From CAWKMN01 sp963850765 (GTDB taxonomy: Bacteria > Chloroflexota > Anaerolineae > Aggregatilineales > Aggregatilineaceae), in assembly GCA_963850765.1 (NCBI GenBank), contig CAWKMN010000010.1, positions 1 through 64,000 of the forward strand: DNA of 64,000 nt, written 5' to 3'. Made by a program: the position numbers and the translations under genes. Positions 54,900 through 64,000 of the stretch are shown in pieces (position 1 is the stretch's first letter; each line of letters opens with the position of its first letter). The notes under the pieces are model-generated. The model saw only the letters and a program-made list of their open reading frames with translations, was not told the origin of the DNA and did not search any database.

Positions 54900-56394
54900 A
54901 TGCTCACGGAAGCAGATCGCGTCATGCTGGCCGTGGGCCAACGTGAGAGCGGGGGGTTTCATCTTTTAACCCAGTGGTATTTTGGCATTACGCCGATGCC
55001 CAAGCAGTACGCCTACCATCAGGCCCGCCAGCCCAATGTGAGCTTGGGTTGGGTCGATTGCGTCCGGTAAGTCGGTCGGGATTGCGGCCAGTGCCGCCGC
55101 CGACTGTCTCACCTTACCGAAGTTCAAAGTCCTCTCCACCTCGATCACGTCAGCCCAGGCCGAAATTCCCTTTGAGATGTTCAACAGCTGGTTCGCGGAC
55201 GATACGTACCGGCGTCGGCTGGAACATCTGATTGAAGACATCGTCAAACGCCCCTTCCCGATGATCCGGTTCACGAACGGCTCGTCCTGGTTGTTCCGAA
55301 CGGCGGGCTATCAGGCCACACACATTCGAGGGTTCGAATTTGACCGGATCATCTTCGACGAAGCGGGCTACGAGTACGACGAAGAGACGCTGAAAGCGCT
55401 TCGTGGACGGTTGCGTGGTGAGCGACTGCCCGGCGTCCCGCGTATGTCGCGATTGGATGCGGCGACATCGCCTACATCCGCCCCGTGGCTGCGGCAGTGG
55501 TTTGACCGGGGGGATCCGTCGAGCCTGGAGCCGATGCTCCGCGATTATGCGTCCATTCGCTCGACAATTTACGACAACACCCACATTACCGACGAACAGA
55601 TTCGCCTGATGAAGGCGGGTTATTCGGACGAAATGATTCGGGTGGAGCTCCTGGGGCAGTTTCCGGATTATGGCACGACCATGTTCCCCGAGAAACACAT
55701 TCTGGCCTGTGAGAATCGCCTGCTCAACGACGAGATGGAACTGGCGCTGCGACCGGAATCAGGTCCCGCGCTGGCGGGGTACCAGGAACTGGTCCACCCC
55801 CGACATGGAATTATCCTCTTCGAGATGCCCTTCGATCCGAAAGAGAATTACATTTTGGCCGGGGATCCAGGCACGGGCGATGTCCCGTACCGGAACGCAG
55901 GGTGCGTCATGGTTTACGCGACGTCCCGTAAACCGTATAGATTGGCTTACTTTCACTGGGTCTCCGGCTCCGGCTCGTACATGCCCTTTCTCAACTCCTT
56001 CAACTACGCCATCGACAAGTACCGGCCCTCTCTGCGAGGGATTGATGCCACCGGTACCCAGAAGGCGATTGACGAACTGGCCTTCCAACGCATGGGCATT
56101 GAGACGACCGGCCTGAATTTTGGCCGCGACAAAGAGGCGATGGTGAATGCCCTGTCGCTGGCCCTCACCAATCATGAGTTTTCGGACCCCTTCATCATGG
56201 GCCATCACCTCCAGATGGCGCGGTATATCCGGGATGACAAGAAAATCCCCAACGACATCGTCATGACCAAGGCGATGATTGCGTATCTGCTGCGCCATGT
56301 GGAGAACAACCAACCGGGCAGCCGGTCGGGAGAACGGAAACTAAATCGGGCCCGCAATCGACGGGCGATACGTAAAGGGGCGCGCACCGCCTAA
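54900..56394 (+). CDS. terL: Terminase large subunit, one frameshift
   Basis: About 497 residues from ATG with a CAGGAG site. The start repeats the fragment at 53898. After a one-base shift near 55060 the Walker A reads SIASGKSVGIAAS. Walker B is FDRIIFDEAGY and the nuclease domain includes YILAGDPGTGDV and SLRGIDATGTQ. It cuts and pumps phage DNA into the capsid. It is the first of the rightward packaging genes. Confidence 0.9.
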
Positions 56395-56401
56395 GGAGAC
56401 A

Positions 56402-56695
56402 ATGATGCGATACAGCAAGTTCTCGGAGTTTCTGCACGACGTCCAGGATCTGCAATTCGGTCAGTTCGAAGACGTCACCTTCGACATCGAGGACAGTGAC
56501 ACCGAATTACAGCGGGCCATGCAGGATCAGCGGCTGGCGCTGTGCCAGTTTGCGATTTTCCTGCGCCGGAAAAACGGCAGTGCGACCTTCAAAGTCCTGA
56601 AAGTCCAGGACGGCCTCCCCATGATGGGAGAGACTTATCTTCGCCCGGGCGTGCTGCGAACTTTCCGGTTCCACATCCGAAACGCCCATCTATGA
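56402..56695 (+). CDS. Hypothetical protein with palindrome-coded segment
   Basis: 97 residues. MMRYSKFSEFLHDVQDLQFG, then CQFAIFLRRKNGSATFKV, where FLRRK comes from a palindrome copy in frame. Small acidic N-terminus. Lies between terL and portal. Function unknown. Confidence 0.7.
   Translation: MMRYSKFSEFLHDVQDLQFGQFEDVTFDIEDSDTELQRAMQDQRLALCQFAIFLRRKNGSATFKVLKVQDGLPMMGETYLRPGVLRTFRFHIRNAHL
56557..56572. repeat. Dispersed palindrome, copy 22
   Basis: TTTCCTGCGCCGGAAA in frame in the previous gene. Confidence 0.85.
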
Positions 56696-56715
56696 CCGCC
56701 TGACTGTACAACACA

Positions 56716-56749
56716 GAGGGCCTCCTAAACCAGGGGGTCCTCTTTCTTT
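56716..56749 (+). terminator. Rho-independent terminator
   Basis: An 11-bp stem GAGGGCCTCCT with AGGGGGTCCTC (GU pairs included), loop AAACC, then TTCTTT. Sits just before the portal gene. Confidence 0.8.
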
Positions 56750-56758
56750 GGAGCGCCT

Positions 56759-58292
56759 ATGACAATATGGCTGGGAGACTTAGGGTTTGGGCAGCAGCCC
56801 AGTGAGAGCTCGAACGAGTGGCAAGCCCAATATGCCAAGTATACGCAGTTCCACCGCTACTACAGCGGGATCATCTTCAAAGAGCGTGTTGAAAGCCCCG
56901 GGGAAGCCGATCCACCCCTCCTATACCCCGTCAAAATGAACCTGATCAAGCTGATGTGCCACACCCAGGCGGACTCGCTCTGGGGGGAGTGGGAGGATCG
57001 CATCTTCCATCTTCAGGCCCATCCGAAGGAAGGGAAGGTCGATCCAGATCGGATTCAGAGCCTGACCCGCTACTTCTACAGTGTCTTTGACTCCAACGCG
57101 CTCGAACCGAAATTGTGGGAGTGCGGCCTGGATCAGATGCGCTTCGGGGGCGCGGTGATCAAGATTTCCCGCGACCCGAAGAAAGAATACGGCGTGCGCC
57201 TCGAGCGCATCCCGGTCATGTCGTTCTATCCTGTGTGGTCGCCCGATTCGTATGACGAGCTCATCGAGGTCTGGGTGGTGACGCAGATTTCTGGACGCGC
57301 CGCCAAGGCGACGTTTGGGGTGGACACAGAGAACGAATTTGCCACGCGCGCCGAGCACTGGCTGCGTGACCGCTACGAGAATTTTATTGATGGCAAGCGC
57401 ATTGACCGTTTTTGCGGGCCGAATCGGCTGAGTCGCATTCCGTTTGAATACATTCCTCGCCTGCGCAGCGATTCCTTTTACGGTGAGGCTCTGACCGAGG
57501 ACATCACCGGGGTACAGGATGAGCTCAACATGCGCGTCGGGGATATGGGTGAAGCGATTACGTACAACGCGCACCCGATTAAGTACGGTTACAACCTGCC
57601 CAAAGACATTAACGACGCCGGAAAATTCCCTTACGCGCCGGATCAACTGTGGGACCTGGGCAAGACCATGCCCGGTCAGGACCCGCCCTTTTTGGGGGTC
57701 CTTGAGGCTGACGATCCCATCCCCGAGGCGGCTTTTCAACATATTCAGTTTGTCTACGATTGGGCGCGGGTCGCGGGTTACTCCCCGCCGGTGGCTTTTG
57801 GTGAAGATGAAGGCAGCCAGCGCAGCGGGGCCACCCTTCAGCTGCGCATGTGGCCGCTGACCCGCGCCATTCGCCGCAGCCGCATGTACTGGAAACCCGC
57901 GTTTATGCGCCTGATGAAGCTGATCGTGGAAATTGCCGAGGCCAATGGGACCAAAAGTATCCCTCGAGAGGTTCTTGAGACCTACCACAACGTGCGGTTG
58001 GACATCGACTTCGCGCCGATTTTGCCGCGCGAACGGGCGGAACTGGTCAACGAAGTGGTCATGCGGGCGCAGACTGAACCGGCCTCCATCTCGCAGGAAG
58101 GTGCTCTCGAACTCCTGGGTCATCAGGACCCGCAGTTAGAGATCGATCGCATCCGAGAGCAGGAGGAGGAGCAGCAAGAGCGGGCAGATGGAGACCCTGG
58201 AGGCCGAGGCCAAGGTGGCGAACGCGAATCGCCCGAACAACGACAAGGAGAAGCAGAAAGAGGCGAAGGGTGCGAATCGCGTGGCTGACTGA
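56759..58292 (+). CDS. Portal protein, C-terminus frameshifted
   Basis: About 511 residues. MTIWLGDLGFGQQPSESSNE, a central region with EWVVTQISGRAAK and RLSRIPFEYIPRLRSDSFYG, then GATLQLRMWPLTRAIRRSRM, typical of phage portal (connector) proteins. A shift near 58185 turns the last 35 residues into QMETLEAEAKVANANRPNND. It forms the DNA channel of the capsid. The next gene starts inside its end. Confidence 0.85.
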
Positions 58293-59091
58293 CCAACACG
58301 GCATCTTCACGGATCGTCACGCCTGGGAACTCGCGCTCAACATCACCCGGGATTTCAAGCCCGACGCGGTTCCCGTGGGCAGTGAAGACATCGACCTCTA
58401 CACCCTCTCCTATTTCAGCCGCAACCCGGCGCGCAAAGAAAACTTCCAGCGTGAGCTCGACTTCCAACATGAGCGCTATGTGGAACTGAAAGATGCCGTC
58501 GACCCCTTCTGGAACTCAACCGAGAAACCAGAGGGGTACCGGCCCATCCTGCACCCCACGGTGATCGGGAACCACAACCGGCGCTTCATCAAGAACCTCT
58601 GGGAGGACCCGAAGTTCTTCGGGCTGCGAAGTCTCGAATACCGCAACTTGCTGGGCTATGACCGCTATGGGTTTACCTGGAATGGCGACCCCTGGGATTT
58701 CCAGGCCAACGAGGACTGGAGCCCCTTCCCGGGTCTGGTGTTTACCCACGGCAACCGGGTGTCCAAACACCCGGGCGGCTCGGTGCAAAGGCAGATGGAG
58801 GCCCGCTATTACGATGCCTCCCTGGTCATGGGCCACTGCCACCGAGGCGCACAGCATGTGGCGTCACGCCCTGATGGGACCCAACTCTGGGGCATCGAGG
58901 GCTTTTGCCTGTGTCAACTCAATCCCGAGTACGCCAAGAATGTCAACTGGACGCAAGGGATTGTTTTGATTACGCGCCACGACAGTGGCGTGTTGGAACT
59001 TGAGTTGGTCCCGTTTCACCGGGCCAACTCCCAACTTCTCGCTTACCGGCGGGGGACCGAATACACGGTCTCCCTGGCTAAACCTCATTAA
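58270..59091 (+). CDS. Calcineurin-like metallophosphoesterase
   Basis: 273 residues from GTG (MRIAWLTDQHG). Motifs: Asp/His in LTDQHG, GNHN in VIGNHNRRF, and GHCH in LVMGHCHRGA, so a complete metal-binding set. Family enzymes cleave phosphodiesters; in phages they may act on DNA or cyclic nucleotides. Placement between portal and scaffold is unusual and suggests a moron. Confidence 0.85.
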   Translation: MRIAWLTDQHGIFTDRHAWELALNITRDFKPDAVPVGSEDIDLYTLSYFSRNPARKENFQRELDFQHERYVELKDAVDPFWNSTEKPEGYRPILHPTVIGNHNRRFIKNLWEDPKFFGLRSLEYRNLLGYDRYGFTWNGDPWDFQANEDWSPFPGLVFTHGNRVSKHPGGSVQRQMEARYYDASLVMGHCHRGAQHVASRPDGTQLWGIEGFCLCQLNPEYAKNVNWTQGIVLITRHDSGVLELELVPFHRANSQLLAYRRGTEYTVSLAKPH

Positions 59092-59105
59092 GGAGCACTT
59101 TACCA

Positions 59106-59769
59106 ATGGAAAACGACAACCCACAGAACCCGACTCCGGCACCTGAGGGAACTCCGACGCCACCTGCCACTTCTCCTACTACCGTCGAACAGACTAACCC
59201 GCGGCTTCTCGATGAGATGATTCCGCGCAAGCAGTACATCGGCTTGCAGAGCCAGTTCAATCGGCGGAACGAGGAGTTCAAACAGCTTCAGGCAGATTTT
59301 GACACGATCAACACGGGCAAGACCCAGGCCGAGCAGTTGGCGCAGCAGCGGTTTGACGCGCTGACCGCAGCCAACCAACGGATCACAGACCTCGACACGG
59401 AGCTTCAGCCGCTGCTGGGTCTGCATACCAAGGTTACGGCTTTCCGCGAGATTCTGGGCGACGAGAACCTCAAGCTTCCGGCTGAGGCGGCGCTCAAGTT
59501 GTTCGACCTGCTCGAGGACCTTCCCGCAGGGCCAGATGTGACGGCGACGAAGGGAACTATCCTGAAACTCGCCAACTTCGGGCAATGCGATGGCCGCGAC
59601 TCGCGAGAAAGAGGTTTCTGAGGGTGCTACGCCTGGTTTTGCCGGAGGAACGCCAGGGGAGGGCCTTCCGACATCCCACGAAGGATGGGCGAAGGCCACC
59701 GCCGGTAAGGATCCGTCCGATCCCCTATGGGGGAAGTACTTCGATTGGGTAAGTACCCAAGGTAGCTAA
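59106..59769 (+). CDS. Scaffolding-like protein, one frameshift
   Basis: About 220 residues. Pro/Thr-rich N-terminus (TPAPEGTPTPPATSPTT), then a long coiled coil (QLQADFDTINTGKTQAEQLA). After a shift near 59580 the end reads REKEVSEGATPGFAGGTPGE. Length, coiled coil and position before the capsid gene fit a scaffold. Confidence 0.7.
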
Positions 59770-59771
59770 TC

Positions 59772-62081
59772 ATGGCAAACGATTTTCAGACCGGAGCATT
59801 CTACTCCGATACGCTGCCCGCCGGGCTGCGCACGTTTTACGAACAGATGCTGCTGCAGACCCTGCGGATCAACAGCATCTTCGTCCCGTTCTGCATCTCT
59901 AAAGAAGACTTCCAGGCGCGGGACACCAAAACCATCGTCTACAGCGAGGTGTTCGATACCGACCCGAACTGGAACGCGCTGCAAGAGTCCGATCTGTGGC
60001 TGCCGGGGGCTCACCTGGACAGCCGCTCGATCTCCATCACCACCGAACCCCACGGCGACGTGATGAAATTCCATGACTTGAAAACGGGTCCCTTGCGGCG
60101 TGAGCCGCACTGAAAACATCGCTATATGCTGGAAACTCTCAGTATCTCATGAGACTGACAAGGTAACACTGAATGAGTGGAGACAATCAGCAGGCAACCG
60201 GCTGGCTGAGCGGTTTGATTGACACGGACGGCACGATTTCCCTGCGTTTCGGACACCGATGGCACCATCCATCCCTTTATCAGCATACCCGAACACCCAT
60301 CCCGCATGTCATCGAGACCGCTGCGGCGGTAATCAATAGCCTGGGGGTTGGGTGCCATGTCTCCTGGCGCGAAAACCAGCTCAGGGTAACATCAAGGGTA
60401 AGCGAAGGATCTGGGGATGATCCAAGTCGTGGGGCAAAAACGGGTGTCGGCGCTACTGCCGCAACCTCACGTTATACGCGAAACACTGGCGGGCAGAACG
60501 GGTCCTGGAATACATCGAAAGCCGCCAGTCTCGCCCCAAACGCAGTCCGTACTCCGACTGTCGAACAAGCGATCAAAACACAACTGAACAGCCAGTGGGA
60601 GCCTCAGAGACTACACGCGATGCCCTCAGACAATGCCTGGTTAGCGGGCGTAGTGGATGGCGATGGCTGGTTGGGGATTCAGAATGGACGCGAATACAAA
60701 GGGTCCATGCGACAGTATCCCAACCTGACGATGACGGATTCCAGCCATCTCTTAATGGACGCGCTGGCGCACATGGTTCCGAAGCATGTGCTGATCACCC
60801 AACGCCAACGCACCACGCTCTATCAGTTTGTCCTGGATAGCTACAAGCGGGCCGTGCCCGTGATTGAAGCGATTCGTCCCCATCTGGTAGGGAAGCGACA
60901 ACAGGCCGACCTGATTTGTGAGCTCTACCGCTACCGACAAACCTTGCCGTACCGGACTCCATACGGCGAATACGAGATGGAGCTGAAACGGAAGGTTCAA
61001 GCACTTAAGCATTGGTGCGCTGAGGTGATGATATAGTCCGACCTGCATGGCGACATGCAGAGCGTGGCAGAAATGACCACGCCCATCTCACGATGGGTAA
61101 CAGTGTGACGTCGAGTTTTCGAATTACTGGAACAACGGGGATTTCCGGCCCCTGGTCACCGGGAAGCTGGGCCAAAATTTAGTCGACCATCTCGACATCC
61201 TGGCCATGAACTCGCATCTGACGGCCCCGAACGTCCAATACGCCGGCGGGGCGACGTCCCGCTTTGAGCTGACCACCTCGGATCTGTATGACCCCGACCT
61301 GGGCGAGCTGGCGTATACCCACATGGAAGAACTGGGCATTCCCGGGGTCATGAGTGTCAGCGACGGCGGTACTCAGGCCGTCTTGGGTCTGACCTCGCCC
61401 CGCGTACTGCACGACATCCGCACCCAAAACGGGGCCAAATGGATCGACTGGATGAAGTATGGCAATCCGCAGATCAAGATGCGCCACGAAGCGGGATCCT
61501 GGGGTGGCGTCCGCTATCTGAAGTCCAACCGCCTGCTGCTGCGCAACTTCGGCGCGGTGATTGACCAGACCACGCTGAGCGCCCCAACGGTCGTCGGCCA
61601 GGGCGCGGCAGCCAGCGTCGATGGGTACAACGTCGGCCAGAGCACCTCCACGCGCTACGTCACCGTCACGGACAGCTCGGCCTTCAGCGTGGGGCAGCAC
61701 GTCACCTTCCACAGCCAGAATGTCAACGACGCGGACGGTGCGGGCGGTTACGCGCCCAGCCGGGAGGATGGCACCCAGGAAATCCGCCGCATCACGGCCC
61801 TGAACGCGGGCGGCGCGAACCGCCTGACGCTCGACAAGCCGCTGATGAAGCCGCACGCCAGTGGCGATTACGTCACGGTGGGGGTGACGCTCAGCCCGGT
61901 CATCATCCTCGGTGGCCCGGCGGTGGTGTACGGGGTTACGGAACGGCCGAACATGGTCGTACCGCCCAAGTACGACGACCTGATGCGCATCAACCGCGTC
62001 GGCTGGCGGGCGCATATCAAATTCCAGATGTTCCGGCCCGAGTGGATCGAGGTCATCTGGGCTGCGGTAACCACCAACTAA
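59772..62081 (+). CDS. Major capsid protein, interrupted by intron
   Basis: Exon 1 is 59772-60078 and exon 2 is 61108-62081. Joined they give 426 residues with an unbroken junction HDYVEFSNYWNNGDF. The N-terminal part reads MANDFQTGAFYSDTLPAGLR; the exon 2 part has LVDHLDILAMNSHL and long beta-rich stretches (STRYVTVTDSSAFSV). The fold resembles phage N4-gp56-type capsid proteins. Without splicing, translation would stop after KTGPLRREPH. Confidence 0.85.
60079..61107 (+). other. Group I intron in the capsid gene
   Basis: 1,029 nt. The 5' exon ends GACU, which pairs with intron GGUC with U-G at the splice site. A GNRA hairpin TGCGGCGTGAGCCGCA and, near the end, GATATAGTCCGA (P7/P3-like), a GCGA-loop hairpin and final G are as in group I introns. 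Joining the exons restores the frame. Confidence 0.85.
60173..61036 (+). CDS. LAGLIDADG homing endonuclease (intron-encoded)
   Basis: 287 residues with two LAGLIDADG motifs: WLSGLIDTDGTISL and WLAGVVDGDGWLGI. Each gives a catalytic acid. It would cut intron-less copies of the capsid gene and spread the intron. It lies inside the intron, starting after the 5' core and ending right at the P7 region. Confidence 0.9.
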   Translation: MSGDNQQATGWLSGLIDTDGTISLRFGHRWHHPSLYQHTRTPIPHVIETAAAVINSLGVGCHVSWRENQLRVTSRVSEGSGDDPSRGAKTGVGATAATSRYTRNTGGQNGSWNTSKAASLAPNAVRTPTVEQAIKTQLNSQWEPQRLHAMPSDNAWLAGVVDGDGWLGIQNGREYKGSMRQYPNLTMTDSSHLLMDALAHMVPKHVLITQRQRTTLYQFVLDSYKRAVPVIEAIRPHLVGKRQQADLICELYRYRQTLPYRTPYGEYEMELKRKVQALKHWCAEVMI

Positions 62082-62091
62082 AGGAGTAGGC

Positions 62092-62757
62092 ATGACCACC
62101 TGGGCTGACATTCTGGCGGATCTCCGGCTTGACATGGACGATACCGGGGAAAACCCGAAGCTGGATGCCGAGACAGCGTTTCTATATGGCAAGATGGCCA
62201 TCCGGGATTACTCCCGGTGGAATCCCCGTGTCATGTCCGCGATGCTGACGCTGGATAGTCTGGGTGAGGCTGCACTCCCAACGGGGTTTATCAGCATGAT
62301 CGAGGTGCGGGATCCGGATCACAACCGGATCCTGCCCCTCGCCAACGTAACCAATCCGCCGCAGTTTTCCCTGGCGAGCTCTCAGTATCGCTGGTGGATT
62401 GAGGGCGGCACCTTTCGCATGAACACCTGGGATGACCTGCCCGAGAGTCCGTCAATATCCTGTACCGGGGGTATCACGTCCTGCCAGCCGCCGATGACGA
62501 TGATTTCGACGGTCATGACGTTCCCCGATGAGGACGTGGAGGCGATCTTCCTCTATATCCGCGCCAAGTATACGGGGCAGTTGCGGTCTAAAACCTCTCG
62601 CGCCGACCGGTTTAAGCGGCGCGTGGAAGCAGGGAATACCCGACGCGACAACCCGCTTACGCCAGAAGAGGACAACCTGATGGATGAATATCTCTACTTC
62701 ATGAATGACCGGTACGGGAGTGCGGGCTCCAAGCGACTGGTGAGGCAGCGCCGATGA
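62092..62757 (+). CDS. Head-tail adaptor protein
   Basis: 221 residues. MTTWADILADLRLDMDDTGE, helical N-terminus, then VEAIFLYIRAKYTGQLRSKT and LMDEYLYFMNDRYGSAGS. Position right after the capsid gene and helical style fit a connector adaptor. Overlaps the next gene by four bases. Confidence 0.7.
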   Translation: MTTWADILADLRLDMDDTGENPKLDAETAFLYGKMAIRDYSRWNPRVMSAMLTLDSLGEAALPTGFISMIEVRDPDHNRILPLANVTNPPQFSLASSQYRWWIEGGTFRMNTWDDLPESPSISCTGGITSCQPPMTMISTVMTFPDEDVEAIFLYIRAKYTGQLRSKTSRADRFKRRVEAGNTRRDNPLTPEEDNLMDEYLYFMNDRYGSAGSKRLVRQRR

Positions 62758-63270
62758 CCACAGCCACCGAAGCGATCAAAACCGCCCTTCAGGCGCACCT
62801 CGAAAACGCGCTCATCACCGCCATCCCCGAAGACGACCCGGCACGAGGCCGATGTGGTCAAGATTGGCCCCTTGCAGGGCGATCCCGAGATCGAGGATGC
62901 CCCCCTCAGTGTCGAGATCTACCAGAACGATCCCGAAGACCTCGAGGAATGGTGGGATGAGATTATCGAGTGGGAGATGCCGCGCACGGCCATCTGGTCG
63001 CGCAAGTTCTCGATTCAGTGGCGGGCGCTGCTCACCGAGTTGGGTGAGCCGCTGGCCGAGGCGGTGGCGATTGTCTCGACCCTGAAGTCGCGCCTTGAGA
63101 TCGCGCTGAACACCATGTGCTGGACGGATATTGAAGCGGATGGCGAGTTCATCGACGGCTGTTCCCTCGAGGAGATGGAATCCCGCATCGATCAGGGAGG
63201 GGGTCCGAATGAGTATGACTACAGCGGTAAGATCCGCTTCGCCGTCCTCACTCGCGCGCCCTACACCTGA
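62754..63270 (+). CDS. Tail-completion-like protein, one frameshift
   Basis: About 172 residues. MTTATEAIKTALQAHLENAL, then after a shift near 62843 DPEIEDAPLSVEIYQNDPED and SIQWRALLTELGEPLAEAVA. Pattern of a phage neck or tail-terminator protein. Next gene starts inside its end. Confidence 0.6.
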
Positions 63271-64000
63271 GATCTTCACTATCCTGGATGGGAAGACCGG
63301 ATGCGAGTGGGTGCGGCTCATTCACCCCTTTCGCTACCTGAATCGAAACGGGATCCGAGCGCGGATCATGCCCGAGCAGCAACTCCAAACGCTGCGCATG
63401 ACCGGCCTGCCGCCCTACAACATCTTCATTCTGTCCCGGCGCACCCCAAAAGAGCGGAATGTCCAGGGAATGCTGGACCTGATTCGCATCGAACAGGCAC
63501 GGGGGATTAAGGTGGTCTACGAGATCGACGACGACCCCTTCAGCGCGCGGTTTTATCCCTATCCCGAGGATCTGAAACAGATCTTCGCGGCGGTGGATGC
63601 GGTGATTGTGAGCACCCATCCCCTGGCGAAGCGCATCGCGCCGTACACCAAGGTGCCGCCTTTCGTCGTCCAGAACTACATCGACGGCGAGTTGTGGGAC
63701 TCGTTTCCGAAATTTCCGGCGCAGGAAATTACGATTGGGATCTCCGGTTCGACGACGCACTACGAGGACTGGAAGCATGGTGGCGGATCCCCTGCGCCGG
63801 ATTGCGGACAAGCACCCCCAGGTGCGCTTTGTCACGTATGGTTACACGCCCGATTATCTGGCGGATCTGCCTCGGCTGACCGAGGTTGCCCCGGTGCACT
63901 ATCGCGAGTTTCCGAGGGCCCTGAAAATGTTCGACATCGGACTGGCTCCCCTAATCTTCGACCAGGAAGACTTCAACCTCTACAAGAGCCCCATTAAGGC
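63210..64000 (+). CDS. GT-B-type glycosyltransferase, incomplete at window end
   Basis: Starts at ATG 63210 (MSMTTAVRSASPSSL). VKVVYEIDDDPFSARFYPYP, VDAVIVSTHPLAKRIAPYTK, FVVQNYIDGELWDSFP and IGISGSTTHYEDW follow, a GT4-like order. A palindrome copy in frame adds FPAQEI. One shift near 63775, then VRFVTYGYTPDYLADLPRLT and ALKMFDIGLAPLIFDQEDFN, which runs off the edge. A phage virion- or surface-modifying enzyme is likely. Confidence 0.8.
63713..63728. repeat. Dispersed palindrome, copy 23
   Basis: TTTCCGGCGCAGGAAA, in frame inside the glycosyltransferase, between LWDSFP and ITIGIS. Confidence 0.85.

Noticed and set aside
56921..58123. Long leftward frame across the portal gene
   Set aside because: Antisense shadow of the portal gene.
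1..64000. CRISPR array
   Set aside because: The repeated palindromes are irregularly spaced and lie in or at genes; no spacer-like regular units.

Overview
The window looks like the left end of a chromosome-integrated prophage (temperate tailed dsDNA phage) in a bacterium. The flank left of about 6.5 kb carries insertion sequences and a wecB-like gene. From there to the right edge the content is phage-like: a truncated integrase at the left end, a long leftward replication/accessory region, and a rightward packaging and capsid module. The host is probably Chloroflexota-like. That is an inference from the TIR-FGE fusion and the general protein style, and it is weakly supported. No CRISPR array or rRNA was seen.

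Layout. 1-6.5 kb: a decayed hypothetical gene, an IS1634-type transposase remnant, a broken tnpB, an intact IS5-family element with inverted ends, a frameshifted UDP-GlcNAc 2-epimerase gene, and a second tnpB tail fused to the truncated integrase. 7-14.7 kb (leftward): MazG-like protein, an HNH gene split by an IS200/IS605 element, a DUF5131-type protein, and methyl-, glycosyl- and sulfo-transferase genes. 14.9-19.8 kb: two large cargo genes (TIR-FGE fusion; DUF4185-like protein with Cys repeats). 20-31 kb (leftward): small genes, ERF recombinase, Cas4/AddB-like nuclease, DnaB-type helicase, junction-type nuclease, primase. 31.5-34.7 kb: a compact ubiquitin-like conjugation cassette (Ubl ending in Gly-Gly, E2-like, JAB, E1). 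34.9-36.4 kb: an RNA-rich stretch (small RNA, tRNA-Asp, tmRNA-like RNA, HNH). 36.5-45 kb: many tiny genes, SSB, two SLOG-like genes, with terminator hairpins between them. 45-51.5 kb: NERD, toxin-antitoxin, and a protease/glycosyltransferase cassette. 51.8-64 kb (rightward): HNH, membrane protein, GIY-YIG, terminase (5' end duplicated around a toxin-antitoxin pair), portal, phosphoesterase, scaffold, capsid gene interrupted by a group I intron, connector genes, and a glycosyltransferase running off the window.

The most unusual signals are: (1) a dispersed palindrome, consensus TTTCCNGCGCNGGAAA, found 23 times only inside the prophage, either at stop/start junctions, where it supplies an AGGA ribosome-binding site, or in frame inside genes; (2) the complete ubiquitin-like cassette inside the replication operon; (3) a subtilisin-like protease with an 18-unit Phe-Thr-x repeat next to a polypeptide-GalNAc-transferase-like enzyme, flanked by direct repeats; (4) a tmRNA-like RNA that lacks the message region.

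Many genes are split by single-base shifts, often in short homopolymers. Uncorrected base-calling error is as likely as real decay for most of these, so 'pseudogene' here means 'the frame is broken in this sequence'.
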